From the NCBI GenBank assembly GCA_017539385.1, contig JAFYHC010000007.1, positions 1 to 47,129 of the forward strand: a stretch of DNA of 47,129 nt. The letters run 5' to 3'. Below are positions 15,749 to 23,471 of the stretch, one piece after another. Below the pieces are notes generated by a model. It worked only from the letters and a program-made list of their open reading frames with translations. It did not search any database and was not told the DNA's origin. Position 1 is the stretch's first letter. Each line of letters opens with the position of its first letter. This DNA comes from Solobacterium sp. (lineage in GTDB: Bacteria > Bacillota_I > Bacilli_A > Erysipelotrichales > Erysipelotrichaceae). Both the position numbers and the translations under genes were made by a program.

Positions 15749-17611
15749 TTGACGACAGGAAAAGAATTCCGGTTTCAGACAGAAACCGCAAAACTCCTGC
15801 AGATGGTCATCCACTCGGTCTATTCAAACAAAGAAATCTTTCTGCGGGAACTCATCAGCAATGCATCGGATGCCATTGACCGCCGCTATGCACTCGCACT
15901 AAGCGAACCGGACAAACAATGGGGACCCCTGCAAAGAGAATCCTACAGCATCAACCTGCTGCTGCAGAAAGACAAACGACTGCTATGGATCCGTGACAAC
16001 GGCATCGGTATGGACGAAGACGATCTGTACCGGTGCCTTGGCACGATTGCAGAAAGCGGCACAAAGAAAGCGGCAGAAGAAAGCGAAGAAGCACTCATCG
16101 GCCAGTTCGGCATCGGCTTCTACTCTCTCTTCATGGCTGCTGATCATGTCCGGGTCGTCAGCCGCAAAGCCGGCACCAATGAGGCATATGCCTTTGAAAG
16201 TGACGGTACAGACGGCTTCACGATCACCCCGGCACAGCGTCAGACCGTCGGCACCGATATCATCCTGCACATTCGTGAGGATGACGGCAACGATACCTAC
16301 AACCGGTATCTGCGGGAATATACACTGTATAAACTGGTGCGGCGGTACTCCGACTTTGTCCGCTGGCCCATCCTGCTGTATATGCCCGTGCCTGTTCCCG
16401 GCAAAAACGGCGAACCGCAGGAACGCTGGGGATGGCAGCGGCTGAACTCCATGGTGCCGCTGTGGCAGCGCAAAAGCAGCGATGTTACGAAAGAAATGTA
16501 TGAGGAGTTCTGGTGTGAACACTACGCAGCAGATCTGGATCCCGCACCCAGAGAACCCGATCTCTTCCGCTCACCGCTCAAAGTCCTGCACATCCACGCA
16601 GAAGGCAGGATCGAGTTCCGTGCTCTTCTGTATATCCCTGCCTGTGCATGGCCTGCCTATGACACCCGTGACGATGTCAAAGGCCTGCAGCTGTACGCAT
16701 CCGGCATCAAGATCAAAGACCATGAACCGGCACTGCTTCCGGAGGAATTCTCCTTCATTCACGGAGCAGTGGACTGTCCCTCTGTACCTTTGGATCTTTC
16801 CCGTGAGCGAACACAGGGACAGGACATTCTGACATCGATCCGTTCCATCCTGTACAAAAAGATCCTGCAGGGACTTACAGAAGCATTAACGGAAGACCGG
16901 GACCGCTATCTGCGCTTCTATCAGGACTTTGGCATCTCCCTGAAACTATCCGCCATGGAATGCGAAGGGAAGAAACAGGAAGAACTGCTGCAGTTACTGC
17001 TGCTGGACAGCACCGACGGCATGATCACGCTGAATGACTGCGTGCAGGCGGACACCATGCGTATCCTGTATGGACACGCTGACAGCGTTGATGCTCTGCG
17101 CCGTCTTCCGGAGGCAGAAATGCCCTTGCAAAACGGGGAGCGCATCCTGTGTCTCAAGGACATTACGGACCGTATGATCCCGCAGGTCATAGACACATTC
17201 AAAGACATCCCGCTTGTCAGTATTGCCAATGCGGACACACCGTCAAAAACAGCGCAGTCCTCTGCACTATGCGCGTTTATCCGCAATGTACTGAAAGATG
17301 CGGTAGAGGATGTGGAAATATCCTCCCGCCTGTGCTCCACACCGGTCCTGCTGACAAGCCGCAATGGCGTCCCGTTGGACATGGAAGCACGGATGCAGGA
17401 AGCAGATCCATCGATCCATGCTGAAAAAGTCCTGGAGATCCATCCGGAACATTCCGCAATACAGATCCTGGACCGTGTACGCACCAGTGATCCCAAACGT
17501 GCAGAAACATACGTTCAAATCTTATACACGCAGGCACGTATGATGGCCCGTCTTCCTGTAGAAGACCCCGTCGCATATACTGATCTGCTTGTGAGTTTAT
17601 TTCAGGAATAG
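15749..17611 (+). CDS. htpG: Hsp90-family chaperone HtpG
   Basis: A 620-aa full-length Hsp90. The N-terminal ATPase has F-L-R-E-L-I-S-N-A-S-D-A, D-N-G-I-G-M, G-T-I-A-E-S-G-T-K and G-Q-F-G-I-G-F-Y-S. The middle domain has the catalytic-loop arginine in L-D-L-S-R-E. The C-terminal dimerisation region is present to the end. Some positions drift from standard HtpG (R-R-Y-A-L-A-L-S after the ATPase helix; R-T-Q-G-Q in place of I-L-Q-x-S), suggesting a specialised copy. It begins at TTG behind a weak GAAGG site 14 bases after the small membrane gene, and its next partners are metal-binding proteins. Placement inside a metalloenzyme operon suggests a client-specific folding role. Confidence 0.9.
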   Translation: MTTGKEFRFQTETAKLLQMVIHSVYSNKEIFLRELISNASDAIDRRYALALSEPDKQWGPLQRESYSINLLLQKDKRLLWIRDNGIGMDEDDLYRCLGTIAESGTKKAAEESEEALIGQFGIGFYSLFMAADHVRVVSRKAGTNEAYAFESDGTDGFTITPAQRQTVGTDIILHIREDDGNDTYNRYLREYTLYKLVRRYSDFVRWPILLYMPVPVPGKNGEPQERWGWQRLNSMVPLWQRKSSDVTKEMYEEFWCEHYAADLDPAPREPDLFRSPLKVLHIHAEGRIEFRALLYIPACAWPAYDTRDDVKGLQLYASGIKIKDHEPALLPEEFSFIHGAVDCPSVPLDLSRERTQGQDILTSIRSILYKKILQGLTEALTEDRDRYLRFYQDFGISLKLSAMECEGKKQEELLQLLLLDSTDGMITLNDCVQADTMRILYGHADSVDALRRLPEAEMPLQNGERILCLKDITDRMIPQVIDTFKDIPLVSIANADTPSKTAQSSALCAFIRNVLKDAVEDVEISSRLCSTPVLLTSRNGVPLDMEARMQEADPSIHAEKVLEIHPEHSAIQILDRVRTSDPKRAETYVQILYTQARMMARLPVEDPVAYTDLLVSLFQE

Positions 17612-17622
17612 AGGAAACCACT

Positions 17623-17850
17623 ATGAGTGAACATCATCATCACCACCATGATCATGCGGTCACCACAAAAGAAGAAGCACTTGCACTGTTAAAATACAAT
17701 GCCCACCACAACGGACATCACATTGATGAACTGCAGGAACTTGCTGAGCAGTTCCCCGAAGACATCCGTGCTTTGATCTTTGAGGCGGCTGCGCTCATGC
17801 GGCAGGGGAATGCCATTCTGGAAGAAGCCTGCAAAAAGGCGGAGGAATAG
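17623..17850 (+). CDS. His-rich small metal-binding protein
   Basis: A 75-aa protein opening with six consecutive His after M-S-E, then D-H; a second His group follows (N-A-H-H-N-G-H-H, about residues 26-33). The rest is a soluble helical region with A-L-I-F-E-A-A-A-L-M. His clusters of this kind bind nickel, cobalt or zinc, as in CooJ, HypB tails and SlyD. It lies between HtpG and a CooT-like gene, with 11 and 2 bases between the genes. I infer a nickel store or carrier for the operon, comparable in role to CooJ but not obviously homologous. Confidence 0.75.
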   Translation: MSEHHHHHHDHAVTTKEEALALLKYNAHHNGHHIDELQELAEQFPEDIRALIFEAAALMRQGNAILEEACKKAEE

Positions 17851-17852
17851 CC

Positions 17853-18050
17853 ATGTGCCTGTCGAATGTATATGGCGTACACGGAGAAGAGAAAGAACTG
17901 CTCTTTCCCAACGCCGCCACCGTATCCCAGAAAGGCGATACTCTGGTCTTTACCAATATACTGGGTATCCCGTTTGAGATAAAAGGAACCATCCGTTCCG
18001 TAGACTTACTGGAAAATATCATATTGATTGAAAAAAAAGAGGAGGAATAA
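17853..18050 (+). CDS. CooT-family nickel-binding protein
   Basis: A 65-aa protein that fits the CooT family in length and pattern: M-C2-L at the start (Cys2 is the nickel ligand in CooT), a central L-V-F-T-N-I-L-G region, and the closing G-T-I-R-S-V-D-L-L-x-x-x-I-L-I-E. CooT is a small dimer that takes part in nickel delivery to carbon monoxide dehydrogenase. It follows the His-rich gene by 2 bases and has GGAGG upstream. Together with CooC at the head of the operon this makes a nearly complete nickel maturation kit without a CODH. Confidence 0.8.
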   Translation: MCLSNVYGVHGEEKELLFPNAATVSQKGDTLVFTNILGIPFEIKGTIRSVDLLENIILIEKKEEE

Positions 18051-18056
18051 CTGCAG

Positions 18057-20108
18057 ATGAAACCACAGTATGAACCATTATTTACCCCGTGGAAAATCGG
18101 CAATTGTGAAATCAAAAACCGGATCGTCCTGACATCAATGGGCGGTACCGACCTGTTTGGATGGATGGAACCGAACCACTTTGACAAAGCCGGTGCTGAA
18201 TTCATCTACAACGTTGCAAAGAACAACGCCGGACTCGTACTGCCCGGGTGCCAGCCGGTATACAACCCAATGCGCGGCGAATGGCTGTACAAGAACAAGA
18301 AGATGTACGAAGACCTGGCCAGATGGATGCCCAAATTCCACGCAACCGGTGCCAAACTGTTCGTACAGCTGACCGCTGGATTCGGCCGTTCCTTCACCAT
18401 CTCCAAGATGATGGAAGACCTGTACACAAATCCGGTACTGCGCAAAGTATCCAAGCCATTCATGGATCTGGATAAAATCACCGCAACTGCATCCCCATCC
18501 CCGAACCGCTGGAGCGACAAAGTACCATCCCGTGAAATGACGGTGGAAGAAATCCACGAATTCATCGATGCATTTGCCAAGACAGCAGTCCTGCTGAAAG
18601 AAGCAGGCGTAGATGGTGTCGAGATCCACGCTGTACACGAAGGTTATCTGCTGGATCAGTTCACACTGCCATACGTCAACAAGCGCACGGATGAATACGG
18701 CGGCTCATTCGAAAACCGTTATCGCTTCCCAGTGGAAATCGTACAGGCAATCAAGGCAGCCTGCGGAAAAGACTTCCCGGTCTCTCTGCGCTACAGTGTC
18801 GTTTCCAAAACAAAGGGATTCCGCGAAGGCGCTGTCCCGGGTGAAGAATATACCGAAGTCGGAAGAGATATGGCAGAGTCCGAGATCGCTGCGAAGTATC
18901 TGCAGGATGCCGGCTATGACATGCTCAACTGTGACAACGGTACCTATGACGCATGGTACTGGGCACATCCGCCGGTATACATGCCGGAAAACTGCAACCT
19001 GGACGATGTCGCACATATCCGCAAATTCGTGGATATTCCGGTCGTCTGTGCCGGCCGCATGGATCCGACTGTAGCAGCCGAAGCTATCGAAGACGGACGC
19101 ATTGACGGTGCTGGTTTTGCAAGACAGTTCCTTGCGGACACCGAGTGGGTCACCAAGCTGATGAAGGACAAAGAAGAAGACATCCGTCCGTGCATCCTGT
19201 GCCACAACGGCTGCTTCAACATGTGCCATTACAAAGGCGTTCCAAACGATCAGGACCTGATGGACTCCCTGCATCTGGCAAGATGTGCTGTCAACGCCGA
19301 AACAATGCAGACAAATAAGCACTATATCAAGCCTGCCAAAGAGCCGAAGAAAGTCATTATCATCGGCGGCGGCATCGGCGGTATGGAGGCAGCCCGCGTA
19401 CTGAAGCTCAGAGGCCATACACCGGTCATCTACGAAGCATCTTCCCAGCTGGGCGGCACCTTTATCCCGGCATCTGCAGAATCCTACAAGGGCAAACTCA
19501 GAGACCTTCTGACCTGGTACAGACGGCAGATGAAAGAACTCGGCATTGAGGTCCATCTCAATACACGTATTGGCAATCCCGGAGAATTCTCCAAGTATCC
19601 GGTCATCATCGCCACCGGTTCCACACCGCGCGTTCTGCGCTTCGTACCGGGCCACGAAAAGATGATCGAAGCCTGTGAATACCTCAACGGCAAAGAAGTC
19701 GGCCAGAGAGTCGCTGTCATCGGCGGCGGTCTGACCGGTTCCGAGATCGCATATGAGCTTGCTCTGCAGGGCAAAACACCGATCATCATCGAAATGAAAG
19801 ACGATCTGGTATCCCAGACCGGTGTCTGCCTGGCAAACAGTTCATATCTCAGAGAATGGTTCGCATGGAAGAATGTCGAAGTACATCTTGAGACCACACT
19901 GAAAGAAGTCCGTGACGGTGAAATCATCTGTAAGACAAAAGACGGCGACATCACCATCCCATGTGACTCTGTGATCTCCTCTGCCGGCTATATGCCTGCA
20001 CCGCTTGCACCAAAGGGCAAAAACGTCTACCTGGTTGGTGACTGCAACAAAGTCGGCAACCTGCGCACAGTTGTCTGGGGTGCATACGAAACCGCAATGA
20101 AGATCTGA
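18057..20108 (+). CDS. NADH:flavin oxidoreductase / enoate reductase (OYE-type, Fe-S)
   Basis: A 683-aa three-domain protein of the 2,4-dienoyl-CoA reductase/BaiCD-type. Residues 1-370 form the FMN TIM barrel (P-L-F-T-P-W-K-I-G, E189-I-H191-A-V-H194, D-E-Y-G-G-S-F-E-N-R, V-C-A-G-R-M). Next is the [4Fe-4S] motif C379-x2-C382-x3-C386 and a later C410. Then come two dinucleotide folds (I-I-I-G-G-G-I-G-G and V-I-G-G-G-L-T-G) for FAD and NAD(P)H. The last cysteine is 23 residues after the third, against about 11 in typical members, and the active-site helix has an extra Glu (H-A-V-H-E-G-Y). It probably reduces an activated C=C bond or feeds electrons to the operon's enzymes. GGAGG upstream; last gene of the operon. 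Confidence 0.88.
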   Translation: MKPQYEPLFTPWKIGNCEIKNRIVLTSMGGTDLFGWMEPNHFDKAGAEFIYNVAKNNAGLVLPGCQPVYNPMRGEWLYKNKKMYEDLARWMPKFHATGAKLFVQLTAGFGRSFTISKMMEDLYTNPVLRKVSKPFMDLDKITATASPSPNRWSDKVPSREMTVEEIHEFIDAFAKTAVLLKEAGVDGVEIHAVHEGYLLDQFTLPYVNKRTDEYGGSFENRYRFPVEIVQAIKAACGKDFPVSLRYSVVSKTKGFREGAVPGEEYTEVGRDMAESEIAAKYLQDAGYDMLNCDNGTYDAWYWAHPPVYMPENCNLDDVAHIRKFVDIPVVCAGRMDPTVAAEAIEDGRIDGAGFARQFLADTEWVTKLMKDKEEDIRPCILCHNGCFNMCHYKGVPNDQDLMDSLHLARCAVNAETMQTNKHYIKPAKEPKKVIIIGGGIGGMEAARVLKLRGHTPVIYEASSQLGGTFIPASAESYKGKLRDLLTWYRRQMKELGIEVHLNTRIGNPGEFSKYPVIIATGSTPRVLRFVPGHEKMIEACEYLNGKEVGQRVAVIGGGLTGSEIAYELALQGKTPIIIEMKDDLVSQTGVCLANSSYLREWFAWKNVEVHLETTLKEVRDGEIICKTKDGDITIPCDSVISSAGYMPAPLAPKGKNVYLVGDCNKVGNLRTVVWGAYETAMKI

Positions 20109-20116
20109 TCGATCAT

Positions 20117-20146
20117 GACCGCAGTGATCCGCTGCGGTCTTTTCTT
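20117..20146 (+). terminator. Operon terminator
   Basis: Perfect 8-bp stem GACCGCAG / CTGCGGTC with a 7-base loop followed by TTTTCTTT; it starts 8 bases after the flavoprotein stop and closes the 7161-20108 operon. Confidence 0.88.
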
Positions 20147-20152
20147 TCTCTG

Positions 20153-20161
20153 TGCTATGAT
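20153..20161 (+). promoter_or_regulatory. Extended -10 promoter for the lipoprotein gene
   Basis: TGC-TATGAT (20153-20161), 24 bases before the start codon; no clear -35. Confidence 0.45.
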
Positions 20162-20185
20162 GAAGAAAAGGCAGGAGTTTATCGT

Positions 20186-21001
20186 ATGAAATATATTGGA
20201 ATCGCATGCCTGCTGGGTCTATTGGTATGCGGATGCAGATCTGCATCATCCTTTTCGGAGCTTTCTTCTGAAATGGTGGAAGGACTGCAGTTCACAAAAG
20301 ATCCGGAATATGGCAGACTGACACTGCGCTATGATCTTTCATCCAGCCAGCGTGCAGTCATTATCGTGCACAAAGAAGACGGCACCGCTCTGTATACATA
20401 CACCACCAACAGCGATTACCAGAACGCAGCGCAGCTGCTGGGATATGCATGTCAGGAAAGTGAATGGTATGGCAGTGTCTATTTCACCATTACGATACAG
20501 GAAGGCAATAAGAAGGCTGCTGAATACCGCACGGAAACAATTACCGCTTCGGACTGGTTCCCAAAAGAAAAGACAATCGATCCGGGAAACAGGCCAATGC
20601 AGGATCTCTCCTGGAGCCGTGAAAAACCAACGTCTTATATGGAACAGCTGCAGGATATACTGGATAATTTTTCCCTGTACGTCCGTAAAGGAAAGGGAAA
20701 ATTCTATGCCATTTGGTATGACAGCAAAGGGAATCGCAAAGAAGAAGATAAGGAACTCTCTGAGCAGGATCTGACCATTTTGCTGGACTATGCCAAAGGC
20801 GGAACGCTGCAGCGAAAGCGGATCGATGATCCGGAATGGCAGGTCCTGGATGCGCCAAATCCGGAGATCTTTACCGCCGTATTTGAAGGTGCATCTGCTC
20901 TGGAAAAACGCTGGTATGAATATGAAATGCCAGCCGCAGACAAACAGAAATTATTGGATGCTGTAAAATCTTACTGTATGAAAGGAAGGTGGCCGCAATG
21001 A
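20186..21001 (+). CDS. Putative lipoprotein of unknown function
   Basis: A 271-aa secreted lipoprotein by its N-terminus: short basic start, hydrophobic stretch (I-A-C-L-L-G-L-L) and a lipobox ending V-C-G-C17. The mature part is polar with beta-strand character (alternating T/Y/V) and no motif I recognise; a W-Y-D-S-K-G-N-R segment lies near the middle. RBS GGCAGGAG. The next gene overlaps its stop by 4 bases, so the two are coupled. Could be a surface-binding or envelope-stress protein; no function is assigned. Confidence 0.75.
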   Translation: MKYIGIACLLGLLVCGCRSASSFSELSSEMVEGLQFTKDPEYGRLTLRYDLSSSQRAVIIVHKEDGTALYTYTTNSDYQNAAQLLGYACQESEWYGSVYFTITIQEGNKKAAEYRTETITASDWFPKEKTIDPGNRPMQDLSWSREKPTSYMEQLQDILDNFSLYVRKGKGKFYAIWYDSKGNRKEEDKELSEQDLTILLDYAKGGTLQRKRIDDPEWQVLDAPNPEIFTAVFEGASALEKRWYEYEMPAADKQKLLDAVKSYCMKGRWPQ

Positions 21002-21339
21002 TCCAGCGCATCGATGCAGGCAGTTCTGCCGTCACACTGACAATTGAAAAAGATGATGAACTGCTCGCCCGCATCCAGAAACGCATCCGCCGGCGCAATG
21101 AGGCAACAGCAGACAACAGTCCCGGCCAGCGTCTGGAAGACGCCGCTCTGGCCTATGTCATTGAAGCCGCAAAACACACATGGCCATCCGAAGAACTGAC
21201 GATGCCGCAAACCCTGACATATGGGGAAGAAGAGACAAAAGCCGTACATAAGATCCTCTCCGGCAGACACATCGATAAGCCGGAAGACATCACATATTAC
21301 GTCAATGCAGAAACATTAGCTGAACTGTCTGCTATGTAA
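20998..21339 (+). CDS. Small conserved-looking protein of unknown function
   Basis: A 113-aa soluble, acidic protein coupled to the lipoprotein gene (ATGA overlap). The ATG at 20998 is preferred over an in-frame GTG at 20989 because GGAAGG (20983-20988) sits 9 bases before the ATG and abuts the GTG. The N-terminal third is basic and helical (R-I-Q-K-R-I-R-R-R); no family is recognised. Confidence 0.6.
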   Translation: MIQRIDAGSSAVTLTIEKDDELLARIQKRIRRRNEATADNSPGQRLEDAALAYVIEAAKHTWPSEELTMPQTLTYGEEETKAVHKILSGRHIDKPEDITYYVNAETLAELSAM

Positions 21340-21350
21340 CTTCAACAGAA

Positions 21351-21388
21351 AACGCTGCAGAATACCTGACTGGTTATCCTGCAGCGTT
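21351..21388. terminator. Hairpin between convergent genes (bidirectional terminator)
   Basis: Perfect 10-bp stem AACGCTGCAG / CTGCAGCGTT with an 18-base loop, centred between the plus-strand gene ending at 21339 and the minus-strand gene ending at 21402. The flanking T/A tracts are modest. Confidence 0.7.
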
Positions 21389-21401
21389 ATTCAATTTTGT
21401 A

Positions 21402-22574
21402 TCATTTGCGGATCTTCGTGATCAGCGTCTGCAGTGCTTCTTCACTCATACCGGCATGGCGCAGCCATTCTTCAGCATATGGCGCCAGTGCATCTTTTTC
21501 GATGTCCGCCTCAGCACCGGCGATATATTGCAGCATGGCATCGATATTCTTTTCCTTGATGGTTTTGTACCGTGCCGGATCCTTCTCTTCCGTGATCTTA
21601 TAATAGTTATCATAGGTAACCATATAGTCGTTCACGATCTCTTCGTACGATGCCCCGGCTAGTGCCTCCAGAACCATGCATATGAATCCGGTGCGGTCCT
21701 TGCCCTCCGTACAGTGAATATAATACGGTGCGTCCATCTGGCTGATGGCTGTAAATCCATCTGCGATCTTCTTTGCAAAATCTTCGGACAGATAGTTCAT
21801 ATTCAGCCCGATCGGCACCACCTTGCCGCTTTGATACAGCGACAGGAAATACGGAGAATCAAATCCTTCTTTTGCAATATATCCACCGATCTTGGCATCC
21901 GTATCACACAGATTCAGAATCGTATGGATCCCTGCTTTCTCAAGCTGCTTATCCACATACGGCGCCCGGTTATGCTGGTTATCACACGGTGTCGCACCAC
22001 GGTACAGCACATTCTCCTTCATGCCGCTCACCGCCATGACGCGGAAATTCGCAAACACCTCATCACTTGGATATTTCTTTCGCTCATCCGAATAGGAAAT
22101 ATCCCGTGCCTTCTGCACATCCAGATACTTTCCCGCTTCATGCATCTTTACGCTGGCGGTAGAATTTCCCTCCAGGGCTGCTGTTTTCCACAGTGTCTTC
22201 TGTGCCATCAGGTACTTATTATTCAATCCTGCTCTTTCCCACAGATCCTCACCATAGTTGATCGCCGCCTTGATATACGCATAGCCCGGATATGCAATTA
22301 ACAATGGTTCTCCCGCATCCACATAGTACCCATTGTAGTAGGGGATATCTTCCATGGTATATCCATTCGAGAACGTCACATCTACACTGTCACCATACGC
22401 AAATCCCAGTTTGTTAAAAGAATCGATATCGATCTTGATGTAGACACCGCCGAATTCCGTCTCATGTTCCACCGGACAGTCTTTCAGTTCCTGTACCGCT
22501 GCCTGCGAAGAATTCTTCGTGCCGCACGCTGTCAGAAATGTACACAACAGTACAAACACAATGATCTTTTTCAT
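21402..22574 (-). CDS. Secreted tyrosine/dual-specificity phosphatase lipoprotein
   Basis: A 390-aa lipoprotein phosphatase. The signal peptide ends in a lipobox L-T-A-C17-G. The phosphatase P-loop H287-C288-T-E-G-K-D-R294-T-G is intact (C-x5-R), placing it in the 'Y_phosphatase3' group, followed by an A-G-A-S-Y-E-E-I-V-N-D-Y-M helix usual in that group. The N-terminal half (about residues 40-115) is a beta-rich domain with G-D-S-V-D-V-x-F-S-N-G-Y; it resembles the C-terminal domain of SAM hydroxide adenosyltransferases, but this is tentative. Extracytoplasmic, anchored to the membrane. Substrate unknown; phosphoinositides are a possibility for this group. Divergent from the PAP2 gene. Confidence 0.87.
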   Translation of the reverse strand: MKKIIVFVLLCTFLTACGTKNSSQAAVQELKDCPVEHETEFGGVYIKIDIDSFNKLGFAYGDSVDVTFSNGYTMEDIPYYNGYYVDAGEPLLIAYPGYAYIKAAINYGEDLWERAGLNNKYLMAQKTLWKTAALEGNSTASVKMHEAGKYLDVQKARDISYSDERKKYPSDEVFANFRVMAVSGMKENVLYRGATPCDNQHNRAPYVDKQLEKAGIHTILNLCDTDAKIGGYIAKEGFDSPYFLSLYQSGKVVPIGLNMNYLSEDFAKKIADGFTAISQMDAPYYIHCTEGKDRTGFICMVLEALAGASYEEIVNDYMVTYDNYYKITEEKDPARYKTIKEKNIDAMLQYIAGAEADIEKDALAPYAEEWLRHAGMSEEALQTLITKIRK

Positions 22575-22606
22575 AATCCACGCCTTTCTACATCTGTTGT
22601 AACATG

Positions 22607-22658
22607 AATTTGCCCTGCAAATTTACAAAAAATACAATGACCATTCAGACATGTCTGA
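22607..22658. promoter_or_regulatory. Two palindromes between divergent phosphatase genes
   Basis: AATTTGC-CCT-GCAAATT (22607-22623) and a perfect 14-base palindrome TCAGACATGTCTGA (22645-22658) lie in the 141-base region separating the two divergent phosphatase genes. Both look like operators for dimeric regulators. Confidence 0.45.
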
Positions 22659-22687
22659 GGAATCATGGCATATGCCGCAAAGAATCG

Positions 22688-22696
22688 TGCTATATT
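22688..22696 (+). promoter_or_regulatory. Extended -10 promoter for the PAP2 gene
   Basis: TGC-TATATT (22688-22696), 19 bases before the start codon; -35 not evident. Confidence 0.45.
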
Positions 22697-22715
22697 GTTA
22701 CAAAAGGGGAAGCGA

Positions 22716-23402
22716 ATGAAACAATTGCTCGAAAAGATCCGCCGGGTGCCGCGGTGGGGAATCATCACCGGCATCGTTTATTTTGCCCTGCAGTATGGCT
22801 TATACCGTCTTGGCAATACACTGAGTGTCGTCCTTGGCACGATCCAGTGGTCTTTCGACTGCAAGATTCCCGTGATCGACGACCTGTTCCCGGTCATCCC
22901 GGTATTTTCCGTGATCTATCTCTATTCCTATATATTCTGGATCATGGGCCCCATGGCTGTCTCCCTGACCAAGAAACGGAACTTTGCAAATTATATTATC
23001 GGCCTGTCACTGGCGTATCTGATCGGTTTCCTTTGCTTCATCTTTGTACCGACCTATATGGACCGCGTAAAAGAAGGCCTGATGGAATATGGCAGTAAAC
23101 CCGGCATCTTCAATGCCCTGCTCAATACCATCTACGCCGCTGACGGCAGCGAAAAAGCATTCAACCTCATTCCTTCCTACCACTGCCTGATCAGTACCTA
23201 CTGCTATCTCGGTGTACGCAAACAGCCCGAGATCTCCAAAGGCTTTCAGAACTACTCCCTGATCATGGCAATTCTTATCGTCCTGTCCACGCTGTTCACC
23301 AAGCAGCACTACATCATCGACTGCATCACCGGCATCGGCATTTCCATCGGCTGCTATATCCTGATGGAAAAACTCGATCCCGGAAAAAAATATATCGATT
23401 AG
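22716..23402 (+). CDS. PAP2-family membrane phosphatase
   Basis: A 228-aa integral membrane protein with about six hydrophobic helices and the PAP2 motifs P-S-Y-H-C (phosphatase motif 2) and T-K-Q-H-Y-I-I-D (motif 3), which hold the catalytic histidines. The usual motif 1 (K-x6-R-P) is poorly formed, as in the inositol-phosphorylceramide-synthase-like branch. It would dephosphorylate lipid phosphates (undecaprenyl pyrophosphate or phosphatidate) or transfer head groups on the outer face. The ATG at 22716 follows AGGGGA. Its own terminator follows. Pairing with a secreted phosphatase suggests a shared lipid-phosphate theme. Confidence 0.82.
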   Translation: MKQLLEKIRRVPRWGIITGIVYFALQYGLYRLGNTLSVVLGTIQWSFDCKIPVIDDLFPVIPVFSVIYLYSYIFWIMGPMAVSLTKKRNFANYIIGLSLAYLIGFLCFIFVPTYMDRVKEGLMEYGSKPGIFNALLNTIYAADGSEKAFNLIPSYHCLISTYCYLGVRKQPEISKGFQNYSLIMAILIVLSTLFTKQHYIIDCITGIGISIGCYILMEKLDPGKKYID

Positions 23403-23406
23403 TCCG

Positions 23407-23438
23407 GATCTGTGCATACGGTTTGCACAGATCTTTTT
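23407..23438 (+). terminator. Intrinsic terminator of the PAP2 gene
   Basis: 10-bp stem GATCTGTGCA / TGCACAGATC with a 7-base loop, followed by TTTTT. Confidence 0.88.
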
Positions 23439-23471
23439 CTTTGTAATACCATGCAGGAAAAGAGGTTGTGT

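Noticed and set aside
23412..23471. Longer N-terminus for the amidase from an ATG at 23412
   Set aside because: That start lies inside the terminator hairpin of the preceding gene and has no ribosome binding site; the ATG at 23472 does.
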